A stretch of DNA of 64,000 bases from CAWBLP01 sp963721065 (GCA_963721065.1 CAVRHO010000008.1:558001-622000); one strand, 5' to 3'; positions 1 through 9,559 are shown, numbered from the stretch's first letter. Made by a program: numbers and translations. The notes: generated by a model from the sequence alone, not told the origin.

Positions 1-294
1 GTGTTCGTGCTCGGTGCGATGGCCGCGGGCGTGGCCGGTGTCATCTTCGCACCGCTCTCCGCGGTGATACCCGACATGGGCACGCCGTTCCTGATCCAGG
101 CCTTCGTCGTGGTGGTGATCGGCGGTCTCGGATCCTTCGGCGGCGCCATCGTCGGCGGCCTCGTTGTCGGCGAGCTGCTGAGCCTCACGACGGCGTTCAA
201 CCCGGACTATTCCCAGGCGTCGATCTATCTCGCCATGACGCTGGTCCTGGTGTTGCGACCGCGCGGTCTGTTCGGAGCGGTAGGCCGGATATGA
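1..294 (+). CDS. livH: Branched-chain amino acid ABC transporter permease LivH, C-terminal part
   Basis: This is the last 97 residues of an inner-membrane permease; the gene starts before the window. The hydrophobic segments and the glycine-rich stretch around residues 38-55 (VVIGGLGSFGGAIVGG) are the conserved C-terminal signature of LivH-type permeases of the HAAT family, which import leucine, isoleucine, valine or related substrates. It overlaps the next gene by 4 bases, so the two are translationally coupled, and a LivF ATPase follows. The actual substrate cannot be told from sequence, since Liv-type systems also carry amides, urea and aromatic acids. Confidence 0.92.
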   Translation: MFVLGAMAAGVAGVIFAPLSAVIPDMGTPFLIQAFVVVVIGGLGSFGGAIVGGLVVGELLSLTTAFNPDYSQASIYLAMTLVLVLRPRGLFGAVGRI

Positions 295-2138
295 GCGCAA
301 GCCTTACCGTACAGCGCGGCGGCCGCTGGGCCCCCGAGATTGTCGTCGCGCTCCTGCTGATCGTGCTGCCGTTCGGGTTTGCCGCGGCATTCTCCTCGGT
401 CGATCTGCTGAGCCGCATCCTGCTGTGGGGGCTGTTCGGCATCGGCTTCGACCTGCTGTTCGGCTACAGCGGACTGTTGTCGTTCGGCCAGGCCGCGTTC
501 TACGGCACCGGCGGCTTCGTGACCGCCTATCTGCTGACCAGCCACATACTGACCAACGTCTGGCTGGGAATTCTTGCCGGGATCCTGGCCGCGGCGCTGT
601 TCAGCCTGTTTGTCGGGTACCTCGCGCTGCGACGCATCGGCCTCTACTTCGCGATGATCACGCTCGCATTCGCGCAACTGTCGTTCTTCGTGGAAAATTC
701 CCCGCTGTCGCATTTCACCGGCGGCGAGAACGGCCTTCCCGGCATCCCGCCCCCTGGAATCTATCTGGGCCCACTGAGGTTCACGTTCGGCGAGGGCTGG
801 CACATCTACGCGCTGATCGCCGCGATGTTCTTCCTGGGCTACGTGGTGGGGCGCTTCATCGTCCGTTCTCCGGTCGGCGCGGTGCTGACCGGCATCCGCC
901 AGAACGCGGACCGCACTGCCGCCCTCGGGCATTCGGTGCCCGGCTACAAGCTCTCGGTCTTCGTGCTGGCTGCCATTTATGCCGGCCTGGCCGGGGCGTT
1001 GCTGGGAATCTTCCAAAGCTACATGCCGCCCAGCGCGTTTTCGGTCGATACGTCGGGCCAGCTCGTGTTCCAGACCGTGATCGGCGGGGCCGGAACCTTG
1101 CTCGGCCCCACTGTCGGCGCGGCCGTGTGGCTGTTCCTGCGCGATGAGCTGCAGCAGATTCCCGGCGTGGGATCGCTGTGGATGTTCATCCTGGGCGCGA
1201 TCTTCGTTCTGCTGGTGACCCTTGTGCGCAAAGGGCTCTACGGCACGGCGGCGGCCTGGTGGCAGTCGCGTCTCGCAGTGCCGACACCACAGCCGGTACC
1301 GCGCCAGCCAAGAACGCAGTCACGCCAGCACAAATCAGCGTCGACGCCCCCCTCCACGGTTGGTGCCGCGGCGACACCGGTGCTGGAGGCGCAGTCGGTG
1401 AGCCGGAATTTCGGCGGTGTCCGCGCCGTATCCAATGTGTCGCTGGCGGTGCCGCCGGGTGAGATCTGTGCCGTGATCGGCCCCAACGGCGCCGGCAAGA
1501 GCACGCTGCTGCGTCTGCTGTCCGGCGAGATGCCGCCGAGCGCCGGCCGCGTGCTGCTGCGTGGCCAGGACATCACCGGGCGTGGCGTCACCGCGATCAA
1601 TCAGGCGGGGATCGCAAAAAGTTACCAGATCAACCAGTTGTTCAACGACCTGACCGCCCGCGAGAACCTGCGCATCGCGGCGCTCGGGCGTCACCGGGGC
1701 ACGTTGCGCTTCGACATGTTCCGCGCCGCCGACAGCATTCCCGCGGTCGAAGATTCGATTGCCGGGCTGATCGACGAACTCGGGCTGTCGGAAAGCGCCG
1801 ACCTGCCGGTGGAGACGCTGGCCTACGGCGAGAAGCGCCGCATCGAGCTGGGGCTTGCCCTGGCGACGCTGCCCTCGGTGTTGTTGCTGGACGAGCCACT
1901 GGCCGGACTTTCGCCCGGTGAACGGCAGGACGTGATCCGGCTGATCCGGCGCCTCGCCGAGGGCCGCACAATCGTTCTGGTGGAACATGACATGGACGCG
2001 GTGTTCGCGCTGGCCGAGCGCATCATGGTGATGCATCTGGGCCAACCGCTCGCCGAGGGAACGCCGGCGGAAATCCGCCGCCACCCGGAGGTACGCCGCG
2101 CTTATCTGGGAGGCATGGCCGCGCATGTCCATGCTTGA
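291..2138 (+). CDS. LivM-LivG fusion: ABC permease joined to ATPase
   Basis: A 615-residue protein that combines two subunits usually encoded separately. Residues 1 to about 320 are a multi-span LivM permease. A basic, Gln/Pro/Ser-rich linker of about 40 residues follows. From about residue 364 there is a LivG ATPase with Walker A (GPNGAGKST, about 396-404), the LivG-type signature variant LAYGEKR and Walker B LLLDEP before the dimer-interface regions. It would sit in the inner membrane and energise uptake together with LivH and LivF. Fused LivM-LivG proteins are known in proteobacteria, so the arrangement is uncommon but not unique. Start overlaps livH by 4 bases; the end overlaps livF by 14 bases. 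Confidence 0.93.
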   Translation: MSASLTVQRGGRWAPEIVVALLLIVLPFGFAAAFSSVDLLSRILLWGLFGIGFDLLFGYSGLLSFGQAAFYGTGGFVTAYLLTSHILTNVWLGILAGILAAALFSLFVGYLALRRIGLYFAMITLAFAQLSFFVENSPLSHFTGGENGLPGIPPPGIYLGPLRFTFGEGWHIYALIAAMFFLGYVVGRFIVRSPVGAVLTGIRQNADRTAALGHSVPGYKLSVFVLAAIYAGLAGALLGIFQSYMPPSAFSVDTSGQLVFQTVIGGAGTLLGPTVGAAVWLFLRDELQQIPGVGSLWMFILGAIFVLLVTLVRKGLYGTAAAWWQSRLAVPTPQPVPRQPRTQSRQHKSASTPPSTVGAAATPVLEAQSVSRNFGGVRAVSNVSLAVPPGEICAVIGPNGAGKSTLLRLLSGEMPPSAGRVLLRGQDITGRGVTAINQAGIAKSYQINQLFNDLTARENLRIAALGRHRGTLRFDMFRAADSIPAVEDSIAGLIDELGLSESADLPVETLAYGEKRRIELGLALATLPSVLLLDEPLAGLSPGERQDVIRLIRRLAEGRTIVLVEHDMDAVFALAERIMVMHLGQPLAEGTPAEIRRHPEVRRAYLGGMAAHVHA

Positions 2139-2853
2139 GGTCGAAGCGATCAACGGCTTCTACGGCGACTCGCATGTGCTGTTCGACATCAGCCTGCAGG
2201 TCGAGGAGCACGAGGTGGTGGCGCTGCTCGGGCGCAACGGCGCCGGCAAGACCACGACGCTGAAGACGATCGCCGGGATACTGCCGCCCCGCTCGGGATC
2301 GATCCGCCTGGCCGGCGTGCCGATTCACGGGATGACCAGTCACGCGATCGCGCGCCATGGCCTGCAACTGGTGCCGGAGGAGCGGCGCATCTTCACGACA
2401 CTGACGGTCGAGGAGAATCTCCGGCTCGCGACGCTGCGTGCGCCGAACGCGCGGCCGCTCGACGAGATCTACGACATCTTCCCGCGCCTGCGCGAGCGGC
2501 GGCGTGCCATGGGCGGTACGTTGTCCGGCGGCGAGCAGCAGATGCTGGCGATTGCGCGCGCGCTGATCCGCTCACCGCAACTGATGCTGCTTGACGAGCC
2601 GTTCGAGGGCCTGGCACCGGTCATCGTCGAGGAACTGGTGGAGCTGTGCGGCCGGCTGGCCGAAGCCGGCGCCACGATCGTTATCGTCGAGCAGGACGTG
2701 CGCGCTGCGCTGATGCTGGCGCGCCGTGTGTATGTGCTGAACAACGGTCACATCGTGTTCGAGGGAACGCGCGAGGCACTGATGGCCGATCCGGCAATCA
2801 CCAGCCGCTATCTGGGCCTCGACCTGGAGGCCGGGGACGCTGTGGAGCCGTAG
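2125..2853 (+). CDS. livF: Branched-chain amino acid ABC transporter ATPase LivF
   Basis: A 242-residue cytoplasmic ABC ATPase. Walker A is GRNGAGKT (36-43), the ABC signature LSGGEQQ is at 133-139, and Walker B LMLLDEP at 153-159. The region VPEERRIF around 83-90 is typical of LivF. It pairs with the LivG half of the upstream fusion to form the nucleotide-binding heterodimer. The start lies inside the preceding gene; a second ATG two codons later is an equally possible start. It is the last gene of this operon: a repeat-bearing spacer follows and the next gene is on the other strand. Confidence 0.94.
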   Translation: MSMLEVEAINGFYGDSHVLFDISLQVEEHEVVALLGRNGAGKTTTLKTIAGILPPRSGSIRLAGVPIHGMTSHAIARHGLQLVPEERRIFTTLTVEENLRLATLRAPNARPLDEIYDIFPRLRERRRAMGGTLSGGEQQMLAIARALIRSPQLMLLDEPFEGLAPVIVEELVELCGRLAEAGATIVIVEQDVRAALMLARRVYVLNNGHIVFEGTREALMADPAITSRYLGLDLEAGDAVEP

Positions 2854-2986
2854 AACCGGCCGCGGGGTAAGGCGGCCCGCTACGCGCGGTCTGCCGGGCG
2901 GAACGCAGCGTCGCGAATGCTGTGTCGGGCGGTTCCGTCCCATCGACTTCCGCCCCATGGTGTGTCTGCGACACCGCTCTCCCGAA

Positions 2987-3285
2987 GTCATGGCCGGGCC
3001 TGACCCGGCCATCTACCCACGACAAGGCGTGTTCCGTCGCACCCCGACCCGATCGTTCCGGTGTCGATGGCCGGGTCAGGCCCGGCCATGACGTGAGGGA
3101 ATGGTGTCGGCCGGCCACGACGTGAGAGCCCGGTGTTGGCCGGCCACGACGTGAGGGACCGTGTCGGCGTCGCTGTTCTGACGCTCATGGGGCGTTCACC
3201 CCCAAGACGACCTGGGCACCGCCGTTGGCTCCATCAGTTCGCACCGAACCATCCGTTCGCACCGGACGATCCGATCGCGTCAGGA
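2987..3285. repeat. Dispersed palindromic repeat copy 1 with short tandem repeats
   Basis: The 434-base gap between livF and the next gene has no credible gene. From 2987 to about 3098 it holds an element bounded by two inverted palindromes (atggccgggtcaggcccggc and its near copy) around a core with caaggcgtgttccg and ccccgacccgatcgt. The same core returns near 18045 and 55843. Just after it two copies of a block containing ggccggccacgacgtgag lie at about 3103-3160, and about 3235-3275 holds two units of cgttcgcaccg(ga/aa)c. The reverse strand translates to the MAGPDPAID...GSG peptide often seen in alphaproteobacterial spacers. Confidence 0.8.
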
Positions 3286-3287
3286 AC

Positions 3288-4217
3288 TCAGAACCCGACC
3301 CGGTCACCGCCCTTCAGCTTCAGGATCTCCCGTGCCTCGGTCGGCGTGGCGATCTCCAGGCTGAGATCCTCCAGGATCCGCCGGATCTTTGCCACCTGCT
3401 CGGCGTTGGACTTCGCGAGCTGGCCCTTGCCGATGTACAGGCTGTCCTCCAGCCCGACACGGACATTACCGCCGTTGATCGCCGCCATCGTGGTGAACGC
3501 CATCTGATGCCGGCCGGCTGCCAGGGTGGACCAGACATAGGCGTCGCCGAACAGCTTGTCCGCGGTTTCCTTCATGAACAGCAGGTTGCGCGGATCCGCG
3601 CCGATGCCGCCGAGAATGCCGAAGATCGTCTGCACGAACAGCGGCGGCTCGACGATCTTGCGGTCCAGGCAGTAGGCCAGATTGTAGAGGTGGCCCACGT
3701 CGTAGCACTCGAACTCGAAGCGGGTGCCGTGCGCCTTGCCCAGGCGCTCAACGATGCCTTCCACGTCCTTGAAGGTGTTGCGGAAAATGAAATTGTCGGT
3801 GTTGTCGAGGTACGGCTTCTCCCAGTCGTATTTCCACTGCTTGATACGGTCGCCGGCGCGGGAGATGTTGAAGTTCATGCTGCCCATGTTCAGGCTGCAC
3901 ATCTCCGGCTTGGCGATCAGCGGCGCTTCCAGCCGGTCATCCAGCGTCATGTTCAGTCCGCCGCCGGTGGTGATGTTCACCACGGCATCCGTGCTCTGCT
4001 TGATCACCGGAAGGAAGCGCATGAACACCTTCGGGTCCGGCGTGGGGGCGCCGTTCTGCGGATCGCGGGCGTGCAGGTGGATGATGGCCGCACCGGCTTC
4101 GGCTGCCTCGATCGAGGAGCGGGCGATCTCCTCCGGCGTGATCGGCAGGTAGTCGGACATGCTGGGGGTGTGGATGGCGCCGGTGACGGCGCAACTGATG
4201 ATCACCTTGCCGGGCAT
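3288..4217 (-). CDS. Beta-keto acid cleavage enzyme (BKACE, DUF849 family)
   Basis: A 309-residue protein of the Kce family, which condenses a beta-keto acid with acetyl-CoA to give acetoacetate and a CoA ester, using a zinc ion. The zinc ligands are visible as H47 and H49 in IIHLHARDP and E257 in VRVGLEDSLY; the N-terminal ISCAVTGAIHTPS is the family start. Length fits the family. The founding member acts on 3-keto-5-aminohexanoate in lysine fermentation, but most members use other beta-keto acids, so the substrate is not assigned. It stands alone, with repeats on one side and the PspA gene in the same orientation about 100 bases upstream. Confidence 0.88.
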   Translation of the reverse strand: MPGKVIISCAVTGAIHTPSMSDYLPITPEEIARSSIEAAEAGAAIIHLHARDPQNGAPTPDPKVFMRFLPVIKQSTDAVVNITTGGGLNMTLDDRLEAPLIAKPEMCSLNMGSMNFNISRAGDRIKQWKYDWEKPYLDNTDNFIFRNTFKDVEGIVERLGKAHGTRFEFECYDVGHLYNLAYCLDRKIVEPPLFVQTIFGILGGIGADPRNLLFMKETADKLFGDAYVWSTLAAGRHQMAFTTMAAINGGNVRVGLEDSLYIGKGQLAKSNAEQVAKIRRILEDLSLEIATPTEAREILKLKGGDRVGF

Positions 4218-4319
4218 GGGTGAGGTCTCCGCATCACTACGAGGGTGATGCAGTTTGCACCCGGGTGACCGCGCAGGCCAGAGGCAGGCGGCGCGGTCAC
4301 GTCATCCGGCGGCGCCAGG

Positions 4320-5126
4320 TCAGCGGATCGCGGGTCCGCTCAACTGGGGCGGCGATGCCTGGCGCTGGCGCAGCGCCTGCAGGCGATCCGTCAGGCTCGC
4401 CGTAGCGGGCAACGCACCGGACACCTTTGCCATTGCCGCCGAGATGTTGGGATCGTCCTTTTCCGGCGACGTCGGCTGCAGCAGCTTCGCCTTGGAAGCC
4501 GCGGCCTCGGCAGCCGCCAGGTCGCGCGCTGCGCTGTCCTGCATCGCCTTCAGCGCGACGCTGAGCCCGCTGGTGGCGCCCGACAGGCCGGCTGCCTGAC
4601 GTGCCGCCTGAGCGCGCTGTTCCGCCATTTCCCGCTGCTGCGCGGCGCGGCCCATGTCGCGGTGTGCGCGGTTGAGGTCGTCGCGCGCCGCCTTCAGCTT
4701 CTGGCCGGCCTGATTATAGGTCTGCTCCAGGCTTTCCAGGAAGCTCCTGGCGTCCTCGGCATCCTGTTTCTCGCGATCGATGTCGGCGGCCATCTGCTCG
4801 AGCAGGCCGAGCAGCGTGGCGAGGCTGCGTTCCAGGTCGGATTTGCGGGTGGGGTTGGTTTCGCTCTCCACCTGGTGGTTCAACTGTTCCGCGGCCGCCA
4901 TGCGCTGTTGCGACAGTTGCTGGATGGCGTCGGCTTCCTTCTTCTCCTTGTCGAAGGACATGCGGGCCTGGGCGACTTGGCGGCCGAGCTCGTCGAGGTA
5001 CTGTTCCATGGTGCGCAGTTCGGCCTCGGTGGCGGATTGCGGATCCCAGCGGACGATCGCCTCGATGGCGCCGTTGACGGCCTGGTCCGTCTTCACGCCG
5101 ACAAGGTTGCGGATGAAAGAAAGCAT
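4320..5126 (-). CDS. PspA/IM30 family protein (YjfJ-like)
   Basis: A 268-residue protein with no signal peptide and an almost wholly helical, charged, coiled-coil sequence (about 30-200), beginning with the short amphipathic start MLSFIRNLVG typical of PspA/Vipp1 proteins, which bind and stabilise stressed membranes. Gene order gives the specific relative: it follows a DUF350 membrane protein and a DUF2491 protein, matching YjfL and YjfK in the E. coli yjfIJKL cluster, where YjfJ is the PspA-like member. Last gene of the trio, 33 bases after the DUF350 gene. No PspF or PspBC gene is adjacent. Confidence 0.82.
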   Translation of the reverse strand: MLSFIRNLVGVKTDQAVNGAIEAIVRWDPQSATEAELRTMEQYLDELGRQVAQARMSFDKEKKEADAIQQLSQQRMAAAEQLNHQVESETNPTRKSDLERSLATLLGLLEQMAADIDREKQDAEDARSFLESLEQTYNQAGQKLKAARDDLNRAHRDMGRAAQQREMAEQRAQAARQAAGLSGATSGLSVALKAMQDSAARDLAAAEAAASKAKLLQPTSPEKDDPNISAAMAKVSGALPATASLTDRLQALRQRQASPPQLSGPAIR

Positions 5127-5159
5127 GGGGGGTTCCTCCCGGGTTGAACGACGGTGGGT

Positions 5160-5573
5160 CTAGCCGGCCATCGCGCCGGCGTTGAGCAGCGCCACGGCGA
5201 GCTGGATGCCGACCAGCAGCCAGGCGGCGGCGATGTTGCCGGCCTCGATCATGGCGCGCAGGCCGCGGATCAGGGTGGCCGCGACGATGAAGGTCAGAAG
5301 CTGGATGACCAGGGCGACCAGGCCCCACAGCAGGATGTCCAGCGTCACCAGGCTGGTGGCGAGCGTGGTGGCCAGGGGGATGGCCAGCGCCACCAGCGTG
5401 CCGGCCAGCACGATTCCGGCGGCCGTATTGCCGGCGCGGATCAGCCGCATCTCCTGGAACGGCGTCACCGCGATGTAGCAGGCGCTGCCGACGCCCAGCA
5501 GGACCAGGGTGACGCCCAGTTGCGTCAGCAGCACCGGCAGGCCGATCTGCAGCGTGTGGAGTATGGGGTTCAT
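5160..5573 (-). CDS. DUF350 membrane protein (YjfL-like)
   Basis: A 137-residue, very hydrophobic protein with four predicted membrane spans (about 8-32, 45-68, 75-98, 108-135). Small polar signatures such as NTAAGIVLAG and GNIAAAWLLVG repeat in the two halves, giving the internal duplication known for DUF350. No enzymatic role is established for the family; it recurs next to PspA-like and DUF2491 genes. Here it lies 15 bases after the DUF2491 gene and 33 before the PspA gene, so all three are probably one transcript. Confidence 0.85.
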   Translation of the reverse strand: MNPILHTLQIGLPVLLTQLGVTLVLLGVGSACYIAVTPFQEMRLIRAGNTAAGIVLAGTLVALAIPLATTLATSLVTLDILLWGLVALVIQLLTFIVAATLIRGLRAMIEAGNIAAAWLLVGIQLAVALLNAGAMAG

Positions 5574-5588
5574 GGCGGCTCCTGCTGG

Positions 5589-7275
5589 TCAGGCGAGGGA
5601 GAGGGCGGCGGGGTTGATGTCGATGCCGGCCCAGATCTCCACCCAGGCCTGCTGGCCGGCGTCGATCGCGGCCACCAGGATGTATTCGGTGTCCGGGGCC
5701 GGCGGGGACAGGCCGGTTTGCGCGGCGTACAGCATCGCCTGGCTGGTGCGGCCGTGGCGTCCGTCGGCGGTCTCGATCGTCTCGGTCAGCATGCGCGGCG
5801 GGATGCGCGCGGTGCCGGGTGCCCAGGCGCGGGCGTAGATCCTGCCGTCTTTGGTCTGGAATTCGGACCAGCCGATCATGCCCTCGGCGGGGTCCAGCCA
5901 GGCGCCCCATTCGGCCGCGTCCGCCGGGGTTACCTGGTCGATCAGGCCGAAATAGCGGCACTCGTCCGGATTGCCGGCGCGGTCCAGGTGCAACTGGAAC
6001 ATGCTGCGCTGGTCCGGCAGATAGAGCCGCACCAGTTCCGCCGCGCCGTCCACCACCCGGCCGACCGCCTGGACGCTGACCAGCAGGTTGGCGCCGCCGG
6101 TATCGGGCATCGGCACCTTGGTGGCGCCGGCGGTGAGGACGAACGGTGTCGGATCGCAGGTCAGCGTCATGCCGACGCGAAAGTGCTGCGCCGCATATGT
6201 TTCGTTGGAAGCCTTGTGGCGCAGCATCGCGCCGAGGCTTTGCAGCCTGGTGGGTCGGCTGGCCATGGGCGTGCTTGCTGTCGGGGATGGCGGGGGGCGC
6301 CTTGCTGCGCCCGACCGGGTGCGTCGCCAGGCCAGGAACGCCAGGGCAGCGGCGCCGAGCAGGATCACCCAGACCACGCCGGAACCGCTGCGCTGCGGTG
6401 CGCCGGTGGGCGGGGTGCGACGGTCGGCGGCCGCGATGGCGGCCCCAGGCGGGACGTCCGGCGGCAGGTAACCGGGGTCGCGCGGCCGGCCCTGCTTGTC
6501 GGCCACCTGCCGGTCCAGTTGCGCCAGCTTTTGCCGCAGGTCGGCGTCGTCCCGGGCGAGCCGGTCGGCTTCCGCGCGCCACTGCCGGTATCCCGGGTCG
6601 TTCTGGTGGTTGTAGAAGAAATCGCCTGATCCGGGCCGCGAGAGGTTGCTCAGCAGGAACCACAGGAACAGGCCGTCCCACGCCCCGAAGCGGCTCGGCC
6701 CCATGCGGGCGTAATCCGGCGCGGTCCAGCCGCCTGGCGGATACCAGCCGGAGCCGGCGCGGGTGCGGTCGCTGCCCCGAGAGAACGTGTCTCCTGCGGT
6801 CCCCCTGCCCCACCCTGCCCCGGCCGGTGGCTGGGCTGGGCTCGAGCCGGCGCGGAAGGCCCCCAGGGCCTCGGCTGAGCGTTCGCGGGAGAAGGCGCGG
6901 TCGCCGGCGCTGCTGCTGACGGAGGGCCGCCGGGTGGAGTACCGACCAGGACGTGCCGGGGCGGCTGTACCCGCCGCTGACCGACGGCGTGCGCGGGGCG
7001 GCACCCATGCTGCCAAAGGACGGCGTGCGCGATGCCGAGGCACCCGGGCGGGAATATCCGCCGCTGGAGCGGGCCTGCGCATCCGTCACCGCCAGGCTGA
7101 CGGCGAGGAACGATGTCAGAGCCGGCGGCAGCGCCTCGGCGCACAGCAGCAGAAGCGCGAGTGCGCAGGCGCGCAGCCGGTGCCGGCCGGGACGACACGA
7201 CTTCGACGCGGCGCGCCCGGGGCAGGCCGATGGTGCAGCCGACCGCCGGTCGGTGCGCGGGATCCGGCTAGACAT
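5589..7275 (-). CDS. DUF2491 (YjfK-like) secreted or membrane-anchored protein, apparent frameshift near 6945
   Basis: The C-terminal half (from MASRPTRLQSLGAML to the end) is a clear DUF2491 domain as in E. coli YjfK. Before it come one membrane span (VVWVILLGAAALAFLAW), a coiled stretch and a Gly/Tyr/Pro/Ser-rich region. The true N-terminus lies in another frame: from an ATG at 7275 there is a signal sequence (hydrophobic LRACALALLLLCAEAL) and repeats SGGYSRPG. That frame carries GGYSRPGTSW and then turns to nonsense, while the frame ending at 5589 picks up YSTRRPSVSS at the same spot, so one base has been lost or gained at about 6940-6955. First gene of the PspA-DUF350-DUF2491 group. Confidence 0.78.
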
Positions 7276-7805
7276 GCCTGGCCTTGCGGGCTCGCCGTGG
7301 GCCGTTGGCCGCGACGGCGCGTTGGCACGGGAATGAGGCCATCACGACGGGCGTACCCCCTCCGTGCCGAACGCGGGCTTGCAGGCGACACTGCCGCATC
7401 GGTCGGCCAGCGTGGCACTGTTGCCAGGCGCACTGGGTCGGTCCATTCGAGCGGCCGTTGACCGGCACCTCAACACCGCAGCCGATACTTGCCAATTTGC
7501 CACCGTCGTGGAGCCTTCCGGATGCGAGACTCGGCGCACGCGGCCCTGTGGACATTGATTTATGTCAAGTCATTTACCCTCGGGCTCGAGGTGGGGGATC
7601 GGCCGCGGAAGTCAAGCAACGTTCGAACCGGTTTGCGGGAGACGAAGCGGTCACCGGGGATGAAGGGGCATCAGACCCCTCCCATGCGGAACGCGACCGT
7701 GGTATGGCTGCGGTGGTGCGGGTCGGACGGTACTTGGGCAGCGAGCGTGCTGCCGGATTGGTGTCCCGGCCATGTTGCATGATTGAGGATAGTGGGTGTG
7801 TGTCA
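7276..7805. other. Gene-poor spacer before tRNA-Arg
   Basis: I see no credible gene in these 530 bases. The short open frames lack ribosome binding sites and recognisable sequence. The last part presumably carries the tRNA promoter, but I could not pick a confident -35/-10 pair. Confidence 0.5.
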
Positions 7806-7882
7806 GTCCCCGTAGCTCAGCCGGATAGAGCACAGGATTCCTAATCCTGGGGTCGTGAGTTCGAATCTCGCCGGGGACACCA
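7806..7882 (+). tRNA. tRNA-Arg (anticodon CCU)
   Basis: A complete cloverleaf can be read by eye. The acceptor arms gtccccg and cggggac pair over 7 bases. The D arm is gctc...gagc, the anticodon stem cagga/tcctg closes a loop with CCT, and the T arm gcgag-type stem carries ttcgaat. A discriminator A and an encoded CCA end it at 7882. The AGG-decoding tRNA-Arg is a frequent target for integrative elements, and a decayed accessory segment starts just downstream. Confidence 0.97.
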
Positions 7883-8578
7883 TTCCTTCAACGGGTTGCG
7901 GCGGTTCTGATCACACTGGCCTGGGACTTGCAAAAAGAACTCTCCGATATCGTGGATCAGTCCGGCCACATTCGCTGCTGTCCGCTAGCGGCTGGTGGCG
8001 GCGTCCCAATACATTGATGTTCGGCGATCGACCTGAATGCTCCACCGACACCGCTAACCCTCCAATGCTGGGCGGGTAGCTGCGCGCGCAGCGGAAACGA
8101 CCGCTGTTCCGCCGACGCCCGCGTCAGCGAAGCGTTGCAGCCCTACCCGGAGCACTGTCGCAGCTTGCCGGCGAATATTCGGCCGGGAAAGGAACGCACC
8201 GCCGCCGGCGGGTGACAGAACATCTCGCAGCCGCCCCTCGCAGCCGTAGCGATCGGCGCCGCTGCCCACAGCCAGACTGAGGGCGGCATCCGGCCGCGAG
8301 CGGGGCGCCTGCCGCCCTGCTGCCGGTTCATGCCCCCAACCTCCGCACCCAACCCCAAATCAGCTCAGCGCCCCGGTGGATCGCTTCAATGATGCGGGGC
8401 GGCGGTGCATCGAGCGCAGTGCAAGGTTCGGCAGCGGCAGGCGGGTCCCCCGTTGAGCCGGATAAGCTCCGCCTCGACTACCGTCGCTTTGCCCAGTGGA
8501 TGGCCAAACACCAGCGCAGCGAAGTAGTCGACGATCTGGCGGCGTTGCTGCGGGAGGAATTCTCGGTCGACCACGAGG
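7883..8578. other. Spacer downstream of tRNA-Arg without a confident gene
   Basis: About 700 bases with no gene I can support. An open frame at 8389-8607 (+) encodes 72 residues including a helical, acidic stretch (KHQRSEVVDDLAALLREEF) that could be the tail of a lost gene or an upstream partner of the next gene, but it has no recognisable family. I looked for a repeat of the tRNA 3' end that would mark an attachment site and saw none in the window. Confidence 0.4.
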
Positions 8579-9559
8579 GTGGCGCTGGTCCCAATATGGA
8601 TCACTGACCGGCGCAGGGGCACCAAGGGCCAGAATGCGATCGCCCTCTTCCCATTTGCGGCCCGAGCGTACAAACTGGTTATGGAACGATACGTTGATAA
8701 CAGGATTGGCGTGGTGCTGCTGATCGACCGGAGGAGGCAGGTTCAGTCAATTGACCCTCATTGGGTGGCGATCCCGTATGTACGGGAGTGGTTCGGGCAT
8801 GACGTCGCCAGCGTTCGAATGTTCTTTCAATGGTGCGAACGCGATTTCTTCTTTGAGCAAGCGTTGGCGGAGGAGCTGCGCCATCACCATCACCTGTCGC
8901 TGCACGGCGGGGCGTATCCTCAGACACTGATTGAGACGGCCGAGCGCGCGATCGCTCACGACCTGATCGCCGTGGGAACCGAGCTGCCGGGCGGGGTGAC
9001 ACTTCGGTTCGAGAAGGACCAGCCGTCCGGACGGCATATGATGCAGCGTGTGTGGTTTTCCGGCGAAGCAGCCGCAGAGCGGTTCCTGGTTGAGGCGCTG
9101 CGGACAAGCGGCAATCAGGAGGCGTGTAGTGCTGCGTTGCAGCATCCCCAGGCGGGTGTGTTCGGCACCAGCGCCCCCTCGCCGCAGCGTGTCGGCGGCG
9201 CTTCCGTGCCCGCGGATGACGAGGCCGCGCTGGGCGCCCGGGTCGCGCCGCTGCTGCTGTCGCAGCGGCTTGAGCTGATTGCGACCGATCAGGCCCGACG
9301 AACGCTGCGTCTGACCTGGGTTGAACATGGGCCGCCGGTTGGCGTCGCGGTGCGTTCGGCTGCACCGCCGCCTCCGCGTAGGTCGGCGCCGCCCCCTCCG
9401 CCGCCGCCGGCCCCGCTGGCTTCGGCCCCGGCCAGCGTGCTGCCCGATCCGCCGCCCTATCTAACCCCGCAAGCGCAGACTCTGATCGCGGCAGCGAAGC
9501 ACGGCGTGCCCTTCTGCGAGGAATGCGCGCGTCGAGCTGCGGAGCTGGCCGGTGTCTGA
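8579..9559 (+). CDS. Uncharacterised protein encoded before the T6SS adaptor
   Basis: A 326-residue cytoplasmic-looking protein of unknown family. Residues 1-190 look globular and aromatic-rich (VREWFGHDVASVRMFFQWCERDFFFEQ). Residues about 260-295 are a Pro/Ala-rich linker, and the C-terminus ends in a short block with two cysteines (PFCEECARRAAEL), which resembles Cys motifs near the ends of proteins in type VI secretion cargo clusters. It overlaps the DUF4123 gene by 8 bases, which argues for a joint role. The start is uncertain: GTG at 8579 or ATG at 8681 are both possible and neither has a strong ribosome binding site. Confidence 0.6.
   Translation: MALVPIWITDRRRGTKGQNAIALFPFAARAYKLVMERYVDNRIGVVLLIDRRRQVQSIDPHWVAIPYVREWFGHDVASVRMFFQWCERDFFFEQALAEELRHHHHLSLHGGAYPQTLIETAERAIAHDLIAVGTELPGGVTLRFEKDQPSGRHMMQRVWFSGEAAAERFLVEALRTSGNQEACSAALQHPQAGVFGTSAPSPQRVGGASVPADDEAALGARVAPLLLSQRLELIATDQARRTLRLTWVEHGPPVGVAVRSAAPPPPRRSAPPPPPPPAPLASAPASVLPDPPPYLTPQAQTLIAAAKHGVPFCEECARRAAELAGV

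Noticed and set aside
3225..4223. 332-residue plus-strand frame opposite the BKACE gene
   Set aside because: BKACE motifs and zinc ligands are on the minus strand; this is an antisense shadow.
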